Of a stretch of 64,000 nt of DNA, positions 34,731 to 43,756 are shown piece by piece. The notes under the pieces are model-generated. The model was not told the DNA's origin. It saw only the letters and a program-made list of their open reading frames with translations, and made no database searches. The translations under genes and the position numbers were made by a program. How positions within the stretch are numbered: position 1 is the stretch's first letter; every line of letters begins with the position of its first letter. The stretch is from Haloferax sulfurifontis ATCC BAA-897 (GTDB lineage: Archaea > Halobacteriota > Halobacteria > Halobacteriales > Haloferacaceae), in contig NZ_AOLM01000008.1 in NCBI RefSeq assembly GCF_000337835.1, positions 248,001 through 312,000 on the forward strand, written 5' to 3'.

Positions 34731-36359
34731 TCAGTCGAACGTGTACGTCCGGTACCGTCGAACCGCGTACCGGTACGAACCGTAGGAGACGCCGACGGTC
34801 ACGAGGAGGTACAGCCCGAGTCCGGCGGCGAGAGGCGGCGTCGGAGCGAGGTGTCCGGTGACGCCGAACCACGTGGCGACGAGTCCGATGACGGTCCCGG
34901 GGCCGACGACGAACATGAACGCCATCAGCACGAGCGTCGAGGGAACGACCGTTTTCGCACCCCAGAACTCGCGTTCCTCGTATATCGGGTAGGCCGCGCC
35001 GAGGCCGACCGCGAAGGCCGCCGCGGCGAGGCACATGAGGACGCCGACGAGCGCGAACGTGACCGCCGACAGCGGCGACGTGCCGAGGGCGACCGTCGCC
35101 AGCGGGAGCGCCGCGGCGACCGGGACGCCGAGAATCACGCCGGCGAGGACGCGCCCCCGAACCAGCGCCCGCGGCGCAGTCGCGGTCAACAGTAGTATCG
35201 GGAACTGCGGGCGGTCGTCGCCGATGGGGTTGAGGCCGAACGTCGCGCCCGCGAGGTAGGTCCCGAGGCCGGCCCCGCTCGCGGCGAGTATCGGGCCGAG
35301 TCCGTCGGCCGAGGACTGGACGATGGTCGTGCCGAGCGGGCCGAGGAAGAACACCAGCATGACGAGGTGCGTGAACTTCTGGGGGTGGCGGACGCCGCGG
35401 ACGAGTAGTCCCCACGCGACGTGGCCCCCTTTCGTCGCCGACAGCGGCCTCGGCGTCGAGAAGCCGCCGGACGAGTCCGTCGCCTTCGCGCCTGCCGCCG
35501 ACGAGCCTCGGTCGCCCCCCGTCGCGCGGTCGGTGAACCAGAGGGCGCTCGCCTGCCGGGTGGCGACGACGAGGCCGACGGGCGTGAGCGCGACGATGGC
35601 CGCGAAGGTGACGACGGCGGCCGACGAGAACGGTCGAGCCAGCGGCGTTCCGACGAACGCGAGCGCGAGGTAGTCGGCGAGCGGGTCGAACGTCAGCGTC
35701 GCCGCCAGCGTGTCGACCGGGAGCGAGCCGTCGGCCAGCGACCGGCCGAACGACTGCGAGACGAGGACGACTCCAACCATCGCGACGAAGCCGACGACCT
35801 TGAGCGTGCGCCGGACGCCGGGCAGGCGCTCGAATCCGCGGAGCACGGCGACGCCGGCCGCGTAGCCCCAGACGGTCGTACAGCACGCGAGCGGGACGAC
35901 GACGGCGGCCGCCGTCACCAACAGCGACGGCGCGCCGAGCCCGGCCGTGAACGTCGCGGCGACGACAGCGAACGGGAGTCCGAACCAGAGGCCGATTCGA
36001 CCGACTTCGGCCGCGATGAGTCCGACGACGACGGCCCGCGGGTGGACCGTCGTCAGCACGAGCGACTCGTGTTCGACGCGGCCGATGCGTTCGAGCGTCC
36101 TGAACGTCGCGAGGAGGGTCAGCACCACGGGGACCGCGGTGGCGACGAGGCCGAAGAGTGGAATCTCGGTCACGGACTGCGCGCGCCGGCCGGCGACGTA
36201 GACGACCGGGAGCGAAAACAGGAGGTTGCCGCCGAAGACCAACGCGAGAAGCAGGAGGCCGACGATTCGGCGCGTCTCGGAGGTGTACCCGCGGACGCTC
36301 CGCACGAACTCGGCGCGCCCGATTCGCAGGCCGTGGCGAACGTCTCGTCGGAGATTCAT
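34731..36359 (-). CDS. ABC-2-type transporter, membrane subunit
   Basis: A 542-residue integral membrane protein with roughly twelve hydrophobic segments. It begins with a basic cytosolic tail (NLRRDVRHGLRIGRAEFVR) and ends YRTYTFD. A hydrophilic loop around residues 280-305 holds no known domain. Its start overlaps the end of the ATPase gene by 4 nt (ATGA), so the two form one exporter or membrane-remodelling ABC system. The substrate is unknown. It is convergent with the propeller gene (60 bp). Confidence 0.88.
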   Translation of the reverse strand: MNLRRDVRHGLRIGRAEFVRSVRGYTSETRRIVGLLLLALVFGGNLLFSLPVVYVAGRRAQSVTEIPLFGLVATAVPVVLTLLATFRTLERIGRVEHESLVLTTVHPRAVVVGLIAAEVGRIGLWFGLPFAVVAATFTAGLGAPSLLVTAAAVVVPLACCTTVWGYAAGVAVLRGFERLPGVRRTLKVVGFVAMVGVVLVSQSFGRSLADGSLPVDTLAATLTFDPLADYLALAFVGTPLARPFSSAAVVTFAAIVALTPVGLVVATRQASALWFTDRATGGDRGSSAAGAKATDSSGGFSTPRPLSATKGGHVAWGLLVRGVRHPQKFTHLVMLVFFLGPLGTTIVQSSADGLGPILAASGAGLGTYLAGATFGLNPIGDDRPQFPILLLTATAPRALVRGRVLAGVILGVPVAAALPLATVALGTSPLSAVTFALVGVLMCLAAAAFAVGLGAAYPIYEEREFWGAKTVVPSTLVLMAFMFVVGPGTVIGLVATWFGVTGHLAPTPPLAAGLGLYLLVTVGVSYGSYRYAVRRYRTYTFD

Positions 36360-37132
36360 TCGTCGGCGACACCCGATAGATGCGACTCGTCGCTCGTGAC
36401 CGCGAGGAACGCGTCTTCGAGCGAGCCCTCGCCGCCCGTCTGGGCGCGCGATTTCACCTCGTCGGGCGTCCCCTCGGCGACGACGCGGCCGTCGAACAGG
36501 ACGCCGACCTCGTCGGCGACGGCCTCGACCACGGGGAGGATGTGCGTCGAGAGGAAGACGGTCGACCCCGAGGCGGCCACGTCGCCGATGGACGTTCGAA
36601 TCTGTCTCGCCGCGCGGGGGTCGAGCCCCGAGGTCGGCTCGTCGAGAAACAGCACGTCCGGCTCGTGGAGCACGCTCTGGATGAACGCGGTCTTCTGTTT
36701 CATTCCCTTCGAGTACGTGCCGATGCGCTTGTTCGCGTCGCCGACGAGGCCGAACCGGTCGAGCAGGTCGTCGATGCGCGCCTCGGCGGTCTCCGCCGGG
36801 ATGTCCCGGAGGTCGGCGACGTAGTCGAGTTGCTCGCGGGCGCTGAACTCGTCGTACAGCGGCGGCGTCTCCGGGAGGTAGCCGACGTGCGGCGCGAGCT
36901 TTCCGCGGTCGCTCACGTCGAGCCCGCAGATTCGGACCGAACCCGAGGTGGGCCGTGAGAGCCCCGTCAGGATGCGCATCGTCGTCGTTTTCCCCGCGCC
37001 GTTCGGTCCGAGAAAGCCGTACACCGTTCCGCTCGGAATCGACAGCGAGACGCCGTCGAGCGCGACCTCGGAGCCGTAGGACTTCCTGAGGTCGACCGCT
37101 TTAATCGCGGCGTCCGGGTTCGTGGAGGGCAT
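36356..37132 (-). CDS. ABC transporter ATP-binding protein
   Basis: A 258-residue ATPase of the CcmA/NatA (ABC-2 exporter) type. Motifs: Walker A GPNGAGKTT near 42-50, Q-loop in GYLPETPPLYD near 93 (a Pro-Glu form of the Q-loop common in this subfamily), signature YSKGMKQK near 143, Walker B VLFLDEP near 163 and the switch histidine in LSTHIL. It pairs with the membrane subunit whose start it overlaps. It lies 102 bp downstream of a six-helix membrane protein gene on the same strand. Confidence 0.94.
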   Translation of the reverse strand: MPSTNPDAAIKAVDLRKSYGSEVALDGVSLSIPSGTVYGFLGPNGAGKTTTMRILTGLSRPTSGSVRICGLDVSDRGKLAPHVGYLPETPPLYDEFSAREQLDYVADLRDIPAETAEARIDDLLDRFGLVGDANKRIGTYSKGMKQKTAFIQSVLHEPDVLFLDEPTSGLDPRAARQIRTSIGDVAASGSTVFLSTHILPVVEAVADEVGVLFDGRVVAEGTPDEVKSRAQTGGEGSLEDAFLAVTSDESHLSGVADE

Positions 37133-37234
37133 GGGACGACCCCCGATTCACCCCCCGGACGCCTAACGGTTGCGAATGACACGTGAGCGACAGAATCTGC
37201 GGCGACTCGGCCGTCGCCTCAGGGTGTCGCGGCC

Positions 37235-38101
37235 TCAGGGTGCCGTCGTCTCGGGATTCGTCGGGCGAATCGACCGGTAGAACGCCGTCGAGTAGGCGGC
37301 GAAGAAGCCGCCGACGAGGCCGCTGACGAGCACGAGTCCGACCGCGATGGCGACCATGCCGACGACGCCGACCGTCGGGAGACTCGAAAACGCCGACGCG
37401 ACGGGAGCGCCGGAACCCGCCCCGCCCACCGCGGCCCCCTGATGTCGGAGCGACGGGGTGAGAAGGAGCGAGATGACGACGGCGAACGCGCCGGCGAGGA
37501 CGCCGCCGAGGCCGGTGATGACCGAGTAGCCGAGGACCGACACGATGTTGTTCCTAACGCAGGAGACGCTCCGCTTGATGCCGTCGACCGCGCCGAGGTC
37601 GTCGATGACGATGGCGTGGCCGAAGAACTGCACGACGAACACCACGGCGAGGTAGGTGAGAGCCACGGCGAGGACGACGACGCCCAGAACCGCGAGCGCG
37701 ACGGTACTCATCTCGCCGTTGCTCCCGAGGACGGCGATGCCGACGAACACCGAGGCGAAGACGCCGACGAACGACAACACGAAGTTGACGACGAGCAGGG
37801 AGAAGTACACCACGAGCAGTGAGACGTAGTGTGTCTTCCCCTCGCTGACGAACGTGCCGAGCGAGGTGCGACCGTCGATGGCCTCGTTGGCCATACCGAG
37901 AACGCCGCCGAGGAAGAACGGGACGATGAATATCGTGAGTCCGCTGAACCCAAGCGAGACGATGCTCCCGATGAGCGGGCTGACCGCCTGCGCGAATATC
38001 GAGGGGAGTTGAATCAGGCTGAACGCCGTGGCGACGACGAACAGTATCGGGTTCCGTCTGAGCGACCCGGCGGCTGTACCGATGGATTGGAGGGCTGTCA
38101 T
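37235..38101 (-). CDS. Six-helix membrane protein (DUF7847-like)
   Basis: A 288-residue protein from the ATG giving MTALQSIGTA; the frame is open farther upstream but that extension is Arg/Val-rich and lacks bias. It has six predicted helices in Gly/Val/Ala-rich stretches and a conserved-looking cytosolic segment DDLGAVDGIKRSVSCVRNN between helices 4 and 5, as in haloarchaeal DUF7847/YIP1-like membrane proteins. The function is unknown. It is transcribed toward the ABC exporter and may belong to it. Confidence 0.75.
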   Translation of the reverse strand: MTALQSIGTAAGSLRRNPILFVVATAFSLIQLPSIFAQAVSPLIGSIVSLGFSGLTIFIVPFFLGGVLGMANEAIDGRTSLGTFVSEGKTHYVSLLVVYFSLLVVNFVLSFVGVFASVFVGIAVLGSNGEMSTVALAVLGVVVLAVALTYLAVVFVVQFFGHAIVIDDLGAVDGIKRSVSCVRNNIVSVLGYSVITGLGGVLAGAFAVVISLLLTPSLRHQGAAVGGAGSGAPVASAFSSLPTVGVVGMVAIAVGLVLVSGLVGGFFAAYSTAFYRSIRPTNPETTAP

Positions 38102-38255
38102 ACTGACCACGTCTCCGCATCGAGCAAAGAATGTTTGGTTGACAGGTCGTCGCACGCCGTCCACGCACCGAACCGCGAGCCTGCCGGAGACGACTGCTAC
38201 ACGGCTCGTACTTCCGCAATTGTCGTTAACACGACCCTCCGCGTGGTCGGCGTTT

Positions 38256-39074
38256 TCACGGGTAACCGACCCGGTCACGGAGGAACGAATCGACCGCGGC
38301 CGCGACCCGCTCGGGGTCGTCGCCGGGGCCGCCGTGACCGAGCGCGTCGAACTCGACGAACCGACTGGTCGGCAGGGCGTCGTGGACGTTTCGGGCGCTC
38401 TCGCGGAGGAAGTCGGGGCCGTCGGTGCCGGCCAAGACCACGGCGGGTGCGTCCACGTCCAAGCGGGCCGGAAGCCGGTACTGCTCGACGGCGCGGTTCA
38501 TCCGGACGACCTCCTCGGCGAGGGCGACGCAGTCGGGCCAGACGGGCCACTCGTCGAGCCACGCGTCGAGGTCGTCGATGCCGTCGGGGTGGAGCACCTG
38601 CTCGACGTAGCGTTTGACCGCCTCGCGCCGCTCTCCCGCCCCCACGAGCGCGGCCATGCGCTCCGAGAGGTCCGCCTCTCTCCGGTACGCTTCCGGGAGA
38701 ACCGCCGGCTCGTAGGCGGCGACGGCGGCCACCCGCGCGTCGGTCGCCGCTTCGAGAGCCGTGAGCGCGCCGAAGGAGTGACCGAACAGCGCCGGGTCGC
38801 GCCCGGTCGCCGCGCGAATCTCGTCGACGAGTTCCCGGACGGTCTCGGCCTCGCGCTCCAGCACCGCCTCGGCGGGCGTCGTCTCGGCGTCGTCCAGACA
38901 GGTGCCGAAGCCGGGTCGCTCCGGGACGACGACCTCGTAGCCGTCGAGGTGCGGGACGACCGGGTCCCAGAACGCCGGCGGTGCCATCCCGCCGTGACAG
39001 CACAGGAGCGGCGCGCCGCTCCCGAATCGCTCGTCGGACAGTTCGGTTCCGCGTTCGAATCGAATCGGTTGCAT
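38256..39074 (-). CDS. Alpha/beta hydrolase fold protein
   Basis: A 272-residue cytosolic hydrolase. LLCCHGG near residue 25 forms the oxyanion region, GHSFG near 97 is the nucleophile elbow with the catalytic serine, LAGTDGPD near 218 holds the likely acid, and the late ALGHGGPGDDP supplies the histidine. The length is normal for the family. The substrate (ester, lactone or epoxide) cannot be told. It is divergent from the HTH regulator gene (133 bp). Confidence 0.88.
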   Translation of the reverse strand: MQPIRFERGTELSDERFGSGAPLLCCHGGMAPPAFWDPVVPHLDGYEVVVPERPGFGTCLDDAETTPAEAVLEREAETVRELVDEIRAATGRDPALFGHSFGALTALEAATDARVAAVAAYEPAVLPEAYRREADLSERMAALVGAGERREAVKRYVEQVLHPDGIDDLDAWLDEWPVWPDCVALAEEVVRMNRAVEQYRLPARLDVDAPAVVLAGTDGPDFLRESARNVHDALPTSRFVEFDALGHGGPGDDPERVAAAVDSFLRDRVGYP

Positions 39075-39207
39075 CGCACCCTCGCTTGTCGCCGGCGGCG
39101 GCTAAGTCGCACTCTCAGCCGTGCGGCCGTTTACATGGGGGCCGAAGAGGGAGCCCCGACTCGGCCGCTTCGACACGCCCTTGGCCGACCGCCGAGACAG
39201 CGGACGT

Positions 39208-39894
39208 ATGGGGCTCATCGCCGAGTTCGACATCGACTGCGACGCGCTCCCGCTGACCGGGGTCGCGGCGGCGGTCCCGGAGGCGACGCTCGCGCTGGAA
39301 CTCCAGTACAACCACGGCGAGCGACCGATGTTCGTCGTCACGGTCACGGGGGGTTCGACGCGGGCGCTCGAAAGCGCCATGGACGACTCCCTCGACGTGG
39401 CCGACTGGACCCGGATCGGCGAGTCGGGCGAGACGCGCCGGTATCAGGCCGTCCCGGCGCTGAGCTTCGAAGAACAGCTCGGTGACAGCCTCGACGACCT
39501 CGCCGGGCTGGAGGCCCTCGCCACCGCCGACGCCATCATCGAGCGCATCGAGGTCCGACCGGCGGGCTGGCGACAGACCGGCTGGTTCGCGGACCGCGAC
39601 GCGTTCGGGCGGTTCGCGTCGTTCTGGCGGCGGAACGCCGGCTTCGACCTCCGACGCCTCGCCCGCGACGGCGACCCCGAACCGCCGGGCGAGGGGCTCA
39701 CCGACCGACAGGACGAGGCGCTCCGGACGGCGTACGAACTGGGCTACTTCGACATCCCCCGCGGGGCCACCCTGCGGGAGGTCGCCGACGACCTCGGCAT
39801 CACCGCCTCCTCGGCCTCCGAGCGACTCCGACGGGCGCAGACCCGGCTCATCGCCGAGACGGTGGCGACGACGTGGCCGCCGCTTCCGAACTGA
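39208..39894 (+). CDS. Bat-type helix-turn-helix regulator
   Basis: A 228-residue regulator related to bacterio-opsin activator. The N-terminal part (about 1-150) is the GAF-like/BAT domain beginning LIAEFDIDCDALPL. The C-terminal HTH_10 (about 168-225) reads LTDRQDEALRTAYELGYFDI followed by the GATLREVADDLGIT helix-turn-helix. This architecture is frequent in haloarchaea. It is convergent with the propeller operon (43 bp) and divergent from the hydrolase gene; either may be its target. Confidence 0.88.
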   Translation: MGLIAEFDIDCDALPLTGVAAAVPEATLALELQYNHGERPMFVVTVTGGSTRALESAMDDSLDVADWTRIGESGETRRYQAVPALSFEEQLGDSLDDLAGLEALATADAIIERIEVRPAGWRQTGWFADRDAFGRFASFWRRNAGFDLRRLARDGDPEPPGEGLTDRQDEALRTAYELGYFDIPRGATLREVADDLGITASSASERLRRAQTRLIAETVATTWPPLPN

Positions 39895-39937
39895 CGGGTC
39901 GACGAACCACTCGGGTCGGTCCCGCCCGAAGACCGAC

Positions 39938-41161
39938 CTAACTGAGTCGGACGACGGCGCCCCGGCCGGCGAAGTAGACGCCGCCCTCGGCGACGCTCGG
40001 GCCGATGTCGAAGCGCTGGCGTTTGCCCGCCGCCAGCTCTTGCCGCGTGTTTCCGGTGGGGGCGTCGAGGACGGTTATCGCATCCCCGCTGTCGTCGTGC
40101 GTCGGGACGAACACGGTCCCCGCGCCGACGGCGATGCCGCTCGCGTAGCTTCCGGCGTAGTTCAGGTTGTCCCAACAGCGGGTCCCGTCGGCCAACGCGA
40201 GCGCGACCAGTCGGTCGTCGGTCGCGACGTACACCCGACTGCCGTCGGTCGCGATGGTCTCGGGCCGCCTCGGTCGGCGTTCGCCGCCCGCTCGCCGCGG
40301 TTCGAGCCGGTAGCGCCAGCGCTCTGCACCCGTCTCGGCGTCGAGTCCGAGCACGCTCCCGGCACCGGTCCCGACGAGGACGGTTCCCTCGACCACCGAG
40401 ACGTTGCACGCGATTCGGGCGCTCGTCTTCGCGCGCCAGCGCTCCGTCCCGTCGGCCGTCGCCAGCGCCCGGACGTAGGTGTCGTCGCCGGCGGTGTAGA
40501 CGGTGTCGCCGGCGACGGCGGGCGTCGAGTCGGAGGGGAACCCGGTCGCGGCCCGCCAGCGGGTCTCGCCGGTCGAACGCGACAGCGCGTGAGTCGCGAC
40601 GCCCGCTTGGACGTAGACGGTGTCGCCCGCGACGATGGGGCTCGCGCCGAAGATGCCGCCGCCGAGTCCCTCCCGCTTCCAGCGTCGGTCACCCGTCGCC
40701 GCGTCGAAGGCGTGGGTCTCCTCGCGGGTCACGACGACGAGCGTTCCGTCGCCGACTGCGGGCGCGGGCTCGGGGTCGGTGAGCGGTCTGGTCCACGTTC
40801 GCTCGCCCGTGTCGGCGTCGACCGCGGAGAGTTCGTCGTCCATGTCGTGGACGTAGACGGTGCCGTCGGCGACGACCGGGACGTGGTGGCCCACGTAGGT
40901 CTCCACGGGCACCGTCCAATCGACGGCGAGGTCGCCCTCGGGGACGGCCTCGGACGCGACGGCTCCGGTGTTCGTCGTCGGACCCATCACGCCGCGCCAG
41001 TCCGCGGTCGCCGGCTCGACGGGGTCGTACTCGGGGCACTCCCCGCTCGTCGGGTTGTGCTCCGACCGCGTTCCGAGACAGCCCGCCGCGCCGACGGCGG
41101 CGGCGCTTCCGAGACTCGCCAAGAGTCGACGCCGAGTCGGTCGCTGGCCGGTGTCGGTCAT
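39938..41161 (-). CDS. PQQ-type beta-propeller lipoprotein
   Basis: A 407-residue secreted protein. The N-terminus PTRRRLLASLG and lipobox GAAGC near residue 27 give a Tat-lipoprotein signal. Propeller repeats appear as AVDADTGERTW, AFDAATGDRRW, ALSRSTGETRW, ALATADGTERW and GLDAETGAERW at about 45-residue intervals. Its ATG overlaps the stop of the upstream propeller gene by 4 nt, so the two are translationally coupled. It is probably a surface-exposed scaffold; no catalytic residues are recognised. Confidence 0.88.
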   Translation of the reverse strand: MTDTGQRPTRRRLLASLGSAAAVGAAGCLGTRSEHNPTSGECPEYDPVEPATADWRGVMGPTTNTGAVASEAVPEGDLAVDWTVPVETYVGHHVPVVADGTVYVHDMDDELSAVDADTGERTWTRPLTDPEPAPAVGDGTLVVVTREETHAFDAATGDRRWKREGLGGGIFGASPIVAGDTVYVQAGVATHALSRSTGETRWRAATGFPSDSTPAVAGDTVYTAGDDTYVRALATADGTERWRAKTSARIACNVSVVEGTVLVGTGAGSVLGLDAETGAERWRYRLEPRRAGGERRPRRPETIATDGSRVYVATDDRLVALALADGTRCWDNLNYAGSYASGIAVGAGTVFVPTHDDSGDAITVLDAPTGNTRQELAAGKRQRFDIGPSVAEGGVYFAGRGAVVRLS

Positions 41162-42447
41162 GCGACCTTCACCACCCCGTGGTGCGCGTGGGTCAGATAC
41201 ATCGCCTCCTCGGTGATGACCGGCGACGCCATCGGCCGCCTGTAGTACGGTTGGGCGAAGTAGTTCCCCGACTGGAGCCACTCGTCGGCGTCGCCGCCCC
41301 ACAGCCGCGTCCCGTCGGCGGCGTCGACGGCTCCGGTTCGGAGGTAGACTCGCCCGTCGGCGACGGGCGGGCGAGCGAGATACGGGAGCTCCGTCGGGTC
41401 GCGGTCGTGGCTCGGCGGCGCTTCGTTCACCACGCGCCAGCGCTCGACGCCATCGGTCCGGGAGAGCGCGTAGAGGTTCTTCGCGCCGACGTAGACTCGC
41501 TCGCCGTCGACCGTCGGCGGGCCGGCGGCCTCCGAGCCGGTCACGAACCGCCAGCGCTCCTTGCCGGTGTCGGCGTCGAGCGCGTAGACGGTTCCGCCGA
41601 CGGTCGCGTACAGCGCGTCGTCGGTGACGGCGAGGCCCCCGGGCGACCGGCCGTACCGGCCGTCGAGCACCGTCCGCCAGCGCCGCCCGCCGCCGTGGTC
41701 GTAGCCGAGGACGACGACCGCCTCGCGCTCCCGCTCGAACGGCGTGAAGGCGGCGTAGACGCCGCGGTCGTCGGCGACGGGCATCGTGGTTTCGACCGGC
41801 TCGTCCGGGCCGACGAGGAGTTCGAGCGCCCCCGGCCGGTCGGCGGTCCACAGTCGGCTTCCATCGCTCCCGACGGCGTGTAGGCGGCCGTTCCCGCTTT
41901 CGACGTACAGTCTGTTCCCGTACGCCGTCGGGGTTCCCAGCCGGCCGCCGAGGTCCGCGGCCCACTCGCTCGACCCGTCGCTTCCGACGGCGTGGAGGGT
42001 GCCGTCGTAGCCTCCGACGACGACGATTCCCGGGTCGTCGCCGACGACCGCGGGGCCGCCGCTGAGCCCGTCCGGGAAGCCTTCGACCCACCGGACCGAC
42101 CCGGACTCGGCGTCAATCGCGGCCAGCGGGCTGGTGAAGTCGTCCGGCCTGTAGTGTCGGGTCGCGAGTCCGGTCGCGTAGACGGCCCCGTCGGCGACGA
42201 CCGGCGGGGCGAGCGCGCCGTAGAGCGGCGGGTCGAGGCTCCCCCGCGAGACGCTCCACGAGACGGTTCCCTCGGGCGGGCCGGCCGGTGCGTGGCCCGT
42301 CGCCTGCGGGTCGTAGCCGGCGGTCGGCCACGCCCTCGTCGGCGCGTCGAACGTCGCGTCCGGAGACGGTGGTGAGCCGCCGCACCCGGCGACCCCGCCC
42401 GCGAGCGCGACTCCGCCGGCGGCCAGTACCTCGCGTCTGGAGAGCAT
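41158..42447 (-). CDS. PQQ-type beta-propeller lipoprotein
   Basis: A 429-residue secreted protein starting MLSRREVLAAGG, with a Tat motif and lipobox VAGC near residue 22. Blade signatures include AIDAESGSVRW, AVGSDGSSEW, AVGSDGSRLW, ALDADTGKERW and ALSRTDGVERW. It is the first gene of a two-gene operon with the 39938-41161 gene and is divergent from another propeller pair across 129 bp. The frame stays open upstream to 44112, but that part is antisense to the divergent genes and is not coding. Confidence 0.88.
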   Translation of the reverse strand: MLSRREVLAAGGVALAGGVAGCGGSPPSPDATFDAPTRAWPTAGYDPQATGHAPAGPPEGTVSWSVSRGSLDPPLYGALAPPVVADGAVYATGLATRHYRPDDFTSPLAAIDAESGSVRWVEGFPDGLSGGPAVVGDDPGIVVVGGYDGTLHAVGSDGSSEWAADLGGRLGTPTAYGNRLYVESGNGRLHAVGSDGSRLWTADRPGALELLVGPDEPVETTMPVADDRGVYAAFTPFEREREAVVVLGYDHGGGRRWRTVLDGRYGRSPGGLAVTDDALYATVGGTVYALDADTGKERWRFVTGSEAAGPPTVDGERVYVGAKNLYALSRTDGVERWRVVNEAPPSHDRDPTELPYLARPPVADGRVYLRTGAVDAADGTRLWGGDADEWLQSGNYFAQPYYRRPMASPVITEEAMYLTHAHHGVVKVA

Positions 42448-42576
42448 ACGACCGCCGTCTCGGCGCGGGATAAAAACCTTCGTGGCTCCTCGCTCGAAGG
42501 GTTCGCCGGCCGCGGCCGGTCGCGCCGCCGTCGAAACCAACAGGAGTATTATCAGCCGGACCACACGTCCTCGCTG

Positions 42577-43725
42577 ATGCCCTCCTATTCGAGACGCGAC
42601 GCGCTGAAGGCTCTCCCGGCGCTCGCCGCCGGGCTCGCCGGCTGTGCGAGCCTCACGGGCCGCGACGACTCGCTTCCGATGCCGACCGCGTGGACGGCGG
42701 GCGTGCGGACTCCGACCCGCGCCCTGCGCCCGCCGTCCGGCCCCCTGCTCGTCGGAACCGGGAGCCCGTTTCACGCCGACCCGATGGTGTCCGCGCTCGA
42801 CCCCGAGACCGGCGAGGAGCGCTGGGCGGTGACCGGCCGGAAGGGCTACCGGTCGCCGCTCGGCGTCGACGACCAGTATGCGTACCTGTTCTCGAAGGCG
42901 GGACGGGCCACGGCGGTCGATTACGAGGCGGGCGAGCGAGCGTGGAACATCGGGCTGACGGGCGTCGATAGAGCCGACCCGGGCGTCGTTCAGTACCCGC
43001 CCGTCGTCGCCGACGACACCGTCGTCCTCCCCATCTCGGGCACCGAAAACGACGTGGTAGACCGACTGCTCGGGATGTCCCGCGAGGACGGCGAGCGGCG
43101 TTTTCGCGCCGAACTTCCGGCGTCGCTGGCCGGCGCGCCCGCGTCCGCACCCGCCGGCGACGGCTCCCAAGCCGGCGTCGTCGCGCCCATTCTGGACGGA
43201 ACAGTTCGCCGGTTCGCCACCGATGGCTCCGAATCGTGGCGCGTCGACGTGGGCCCGTCGCCGTCGTCGGTGGCGGTCGCCGGCGACACCGTCTTCGTCG
43301 GGAGCGCGACCGAGGAACTGTTGGCGCTCGACGCGGCGACCGGCGAGCCTCGGTGGCGCGGGTCGCTCCGAAACACCGCGTTCGCCCGGCCGCTCGTCTC
43401 CGACGGCCGCGTGTACGTCGGCGGCGCGGACTACTTCCTGTACGCCTTCGACGCCGAGACGGGAACCCGACTGTGGCGGCGCGAACTGGCCGGCCCCGTG
43501 ACCTGCGGACCGACCCGCGTCGGCGACCGACTGGTGACCGTCGTGGGGTCTGACCTCCTCGTCCGGGGGCACAGCGGGACCGTCCCGTTCGAACCGACCG
43601 CGCTGTACGTCCACGCGACCGACGGCACCCTCCTCGGCGAGTACTGGTTCGAGGGCTACCTCGACGGCGGCACGGTGAACTGGGTCGTCGCCGCGGGCGA
43701 CGGCGTCTACGTCGGACAGGAGTAG
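42577..43725 (+). CDS. PQQ-type beta-propeller lipoprotein
   Basis: A 382-residue protein with a Tat-type start (YSRRDALKALP) and lipobox LAGC near residue 24. Blade signatures are ALDPETGEERW, AVDYEAGERAW, ALDAATGEPRW and AFDAETGTRLW. It is divergent from the 41158-42447 gene and is followed after 31 bp by another member of the family, so four propeller genes share one divergent promoter area. A TATA-like GAGTATTATCAG lies about 30 nt upstream of the ATG. Confidence 0.88.
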   Translation: MPSYSRRDALKALPALAAGLAGCASLTGRDDSLPMPTAWTAGVRTPTRALRPPSGPLLVGTGSPFHADPMVSALDPETGEERWAVTGRKGYRSPLGVDDQYAYLFSKAGRATAVDYEAGERAWNIGLTGVDRADPGVVQYPPVVADDTVVLPISGTENDVVDRLLGMSREDGERRFRAELPASLAGAPASAPAGDGSQAGVVAPILDGTVRRFATDGSESWRVDVGPSPSSVAVAGDTVFVGSATEELLALDAATGEPRWRGSLRNTAFARPLVSDGRVYVGGADYFLYAFDAETGTRLWRRELAGPVTCGPTRVGDRLVTVVGSDLLVRGHSGTVPFEPTALYVHATDGTLLGEYWFEGYLDGGTVNWVVAAGDGVYVGQE

Positions 43726-43756
43726 CAACTCGCTCGGCTCGACGCGGAGGTGCTCG

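Noticed and set aside
35421-36824. 467-codon plus-strand frame opposite the ABC exporter genes
   Set aside because: The ABC ATPase motifs and the membrane helices on the minus strand are unambiguous; this frame has no family features.
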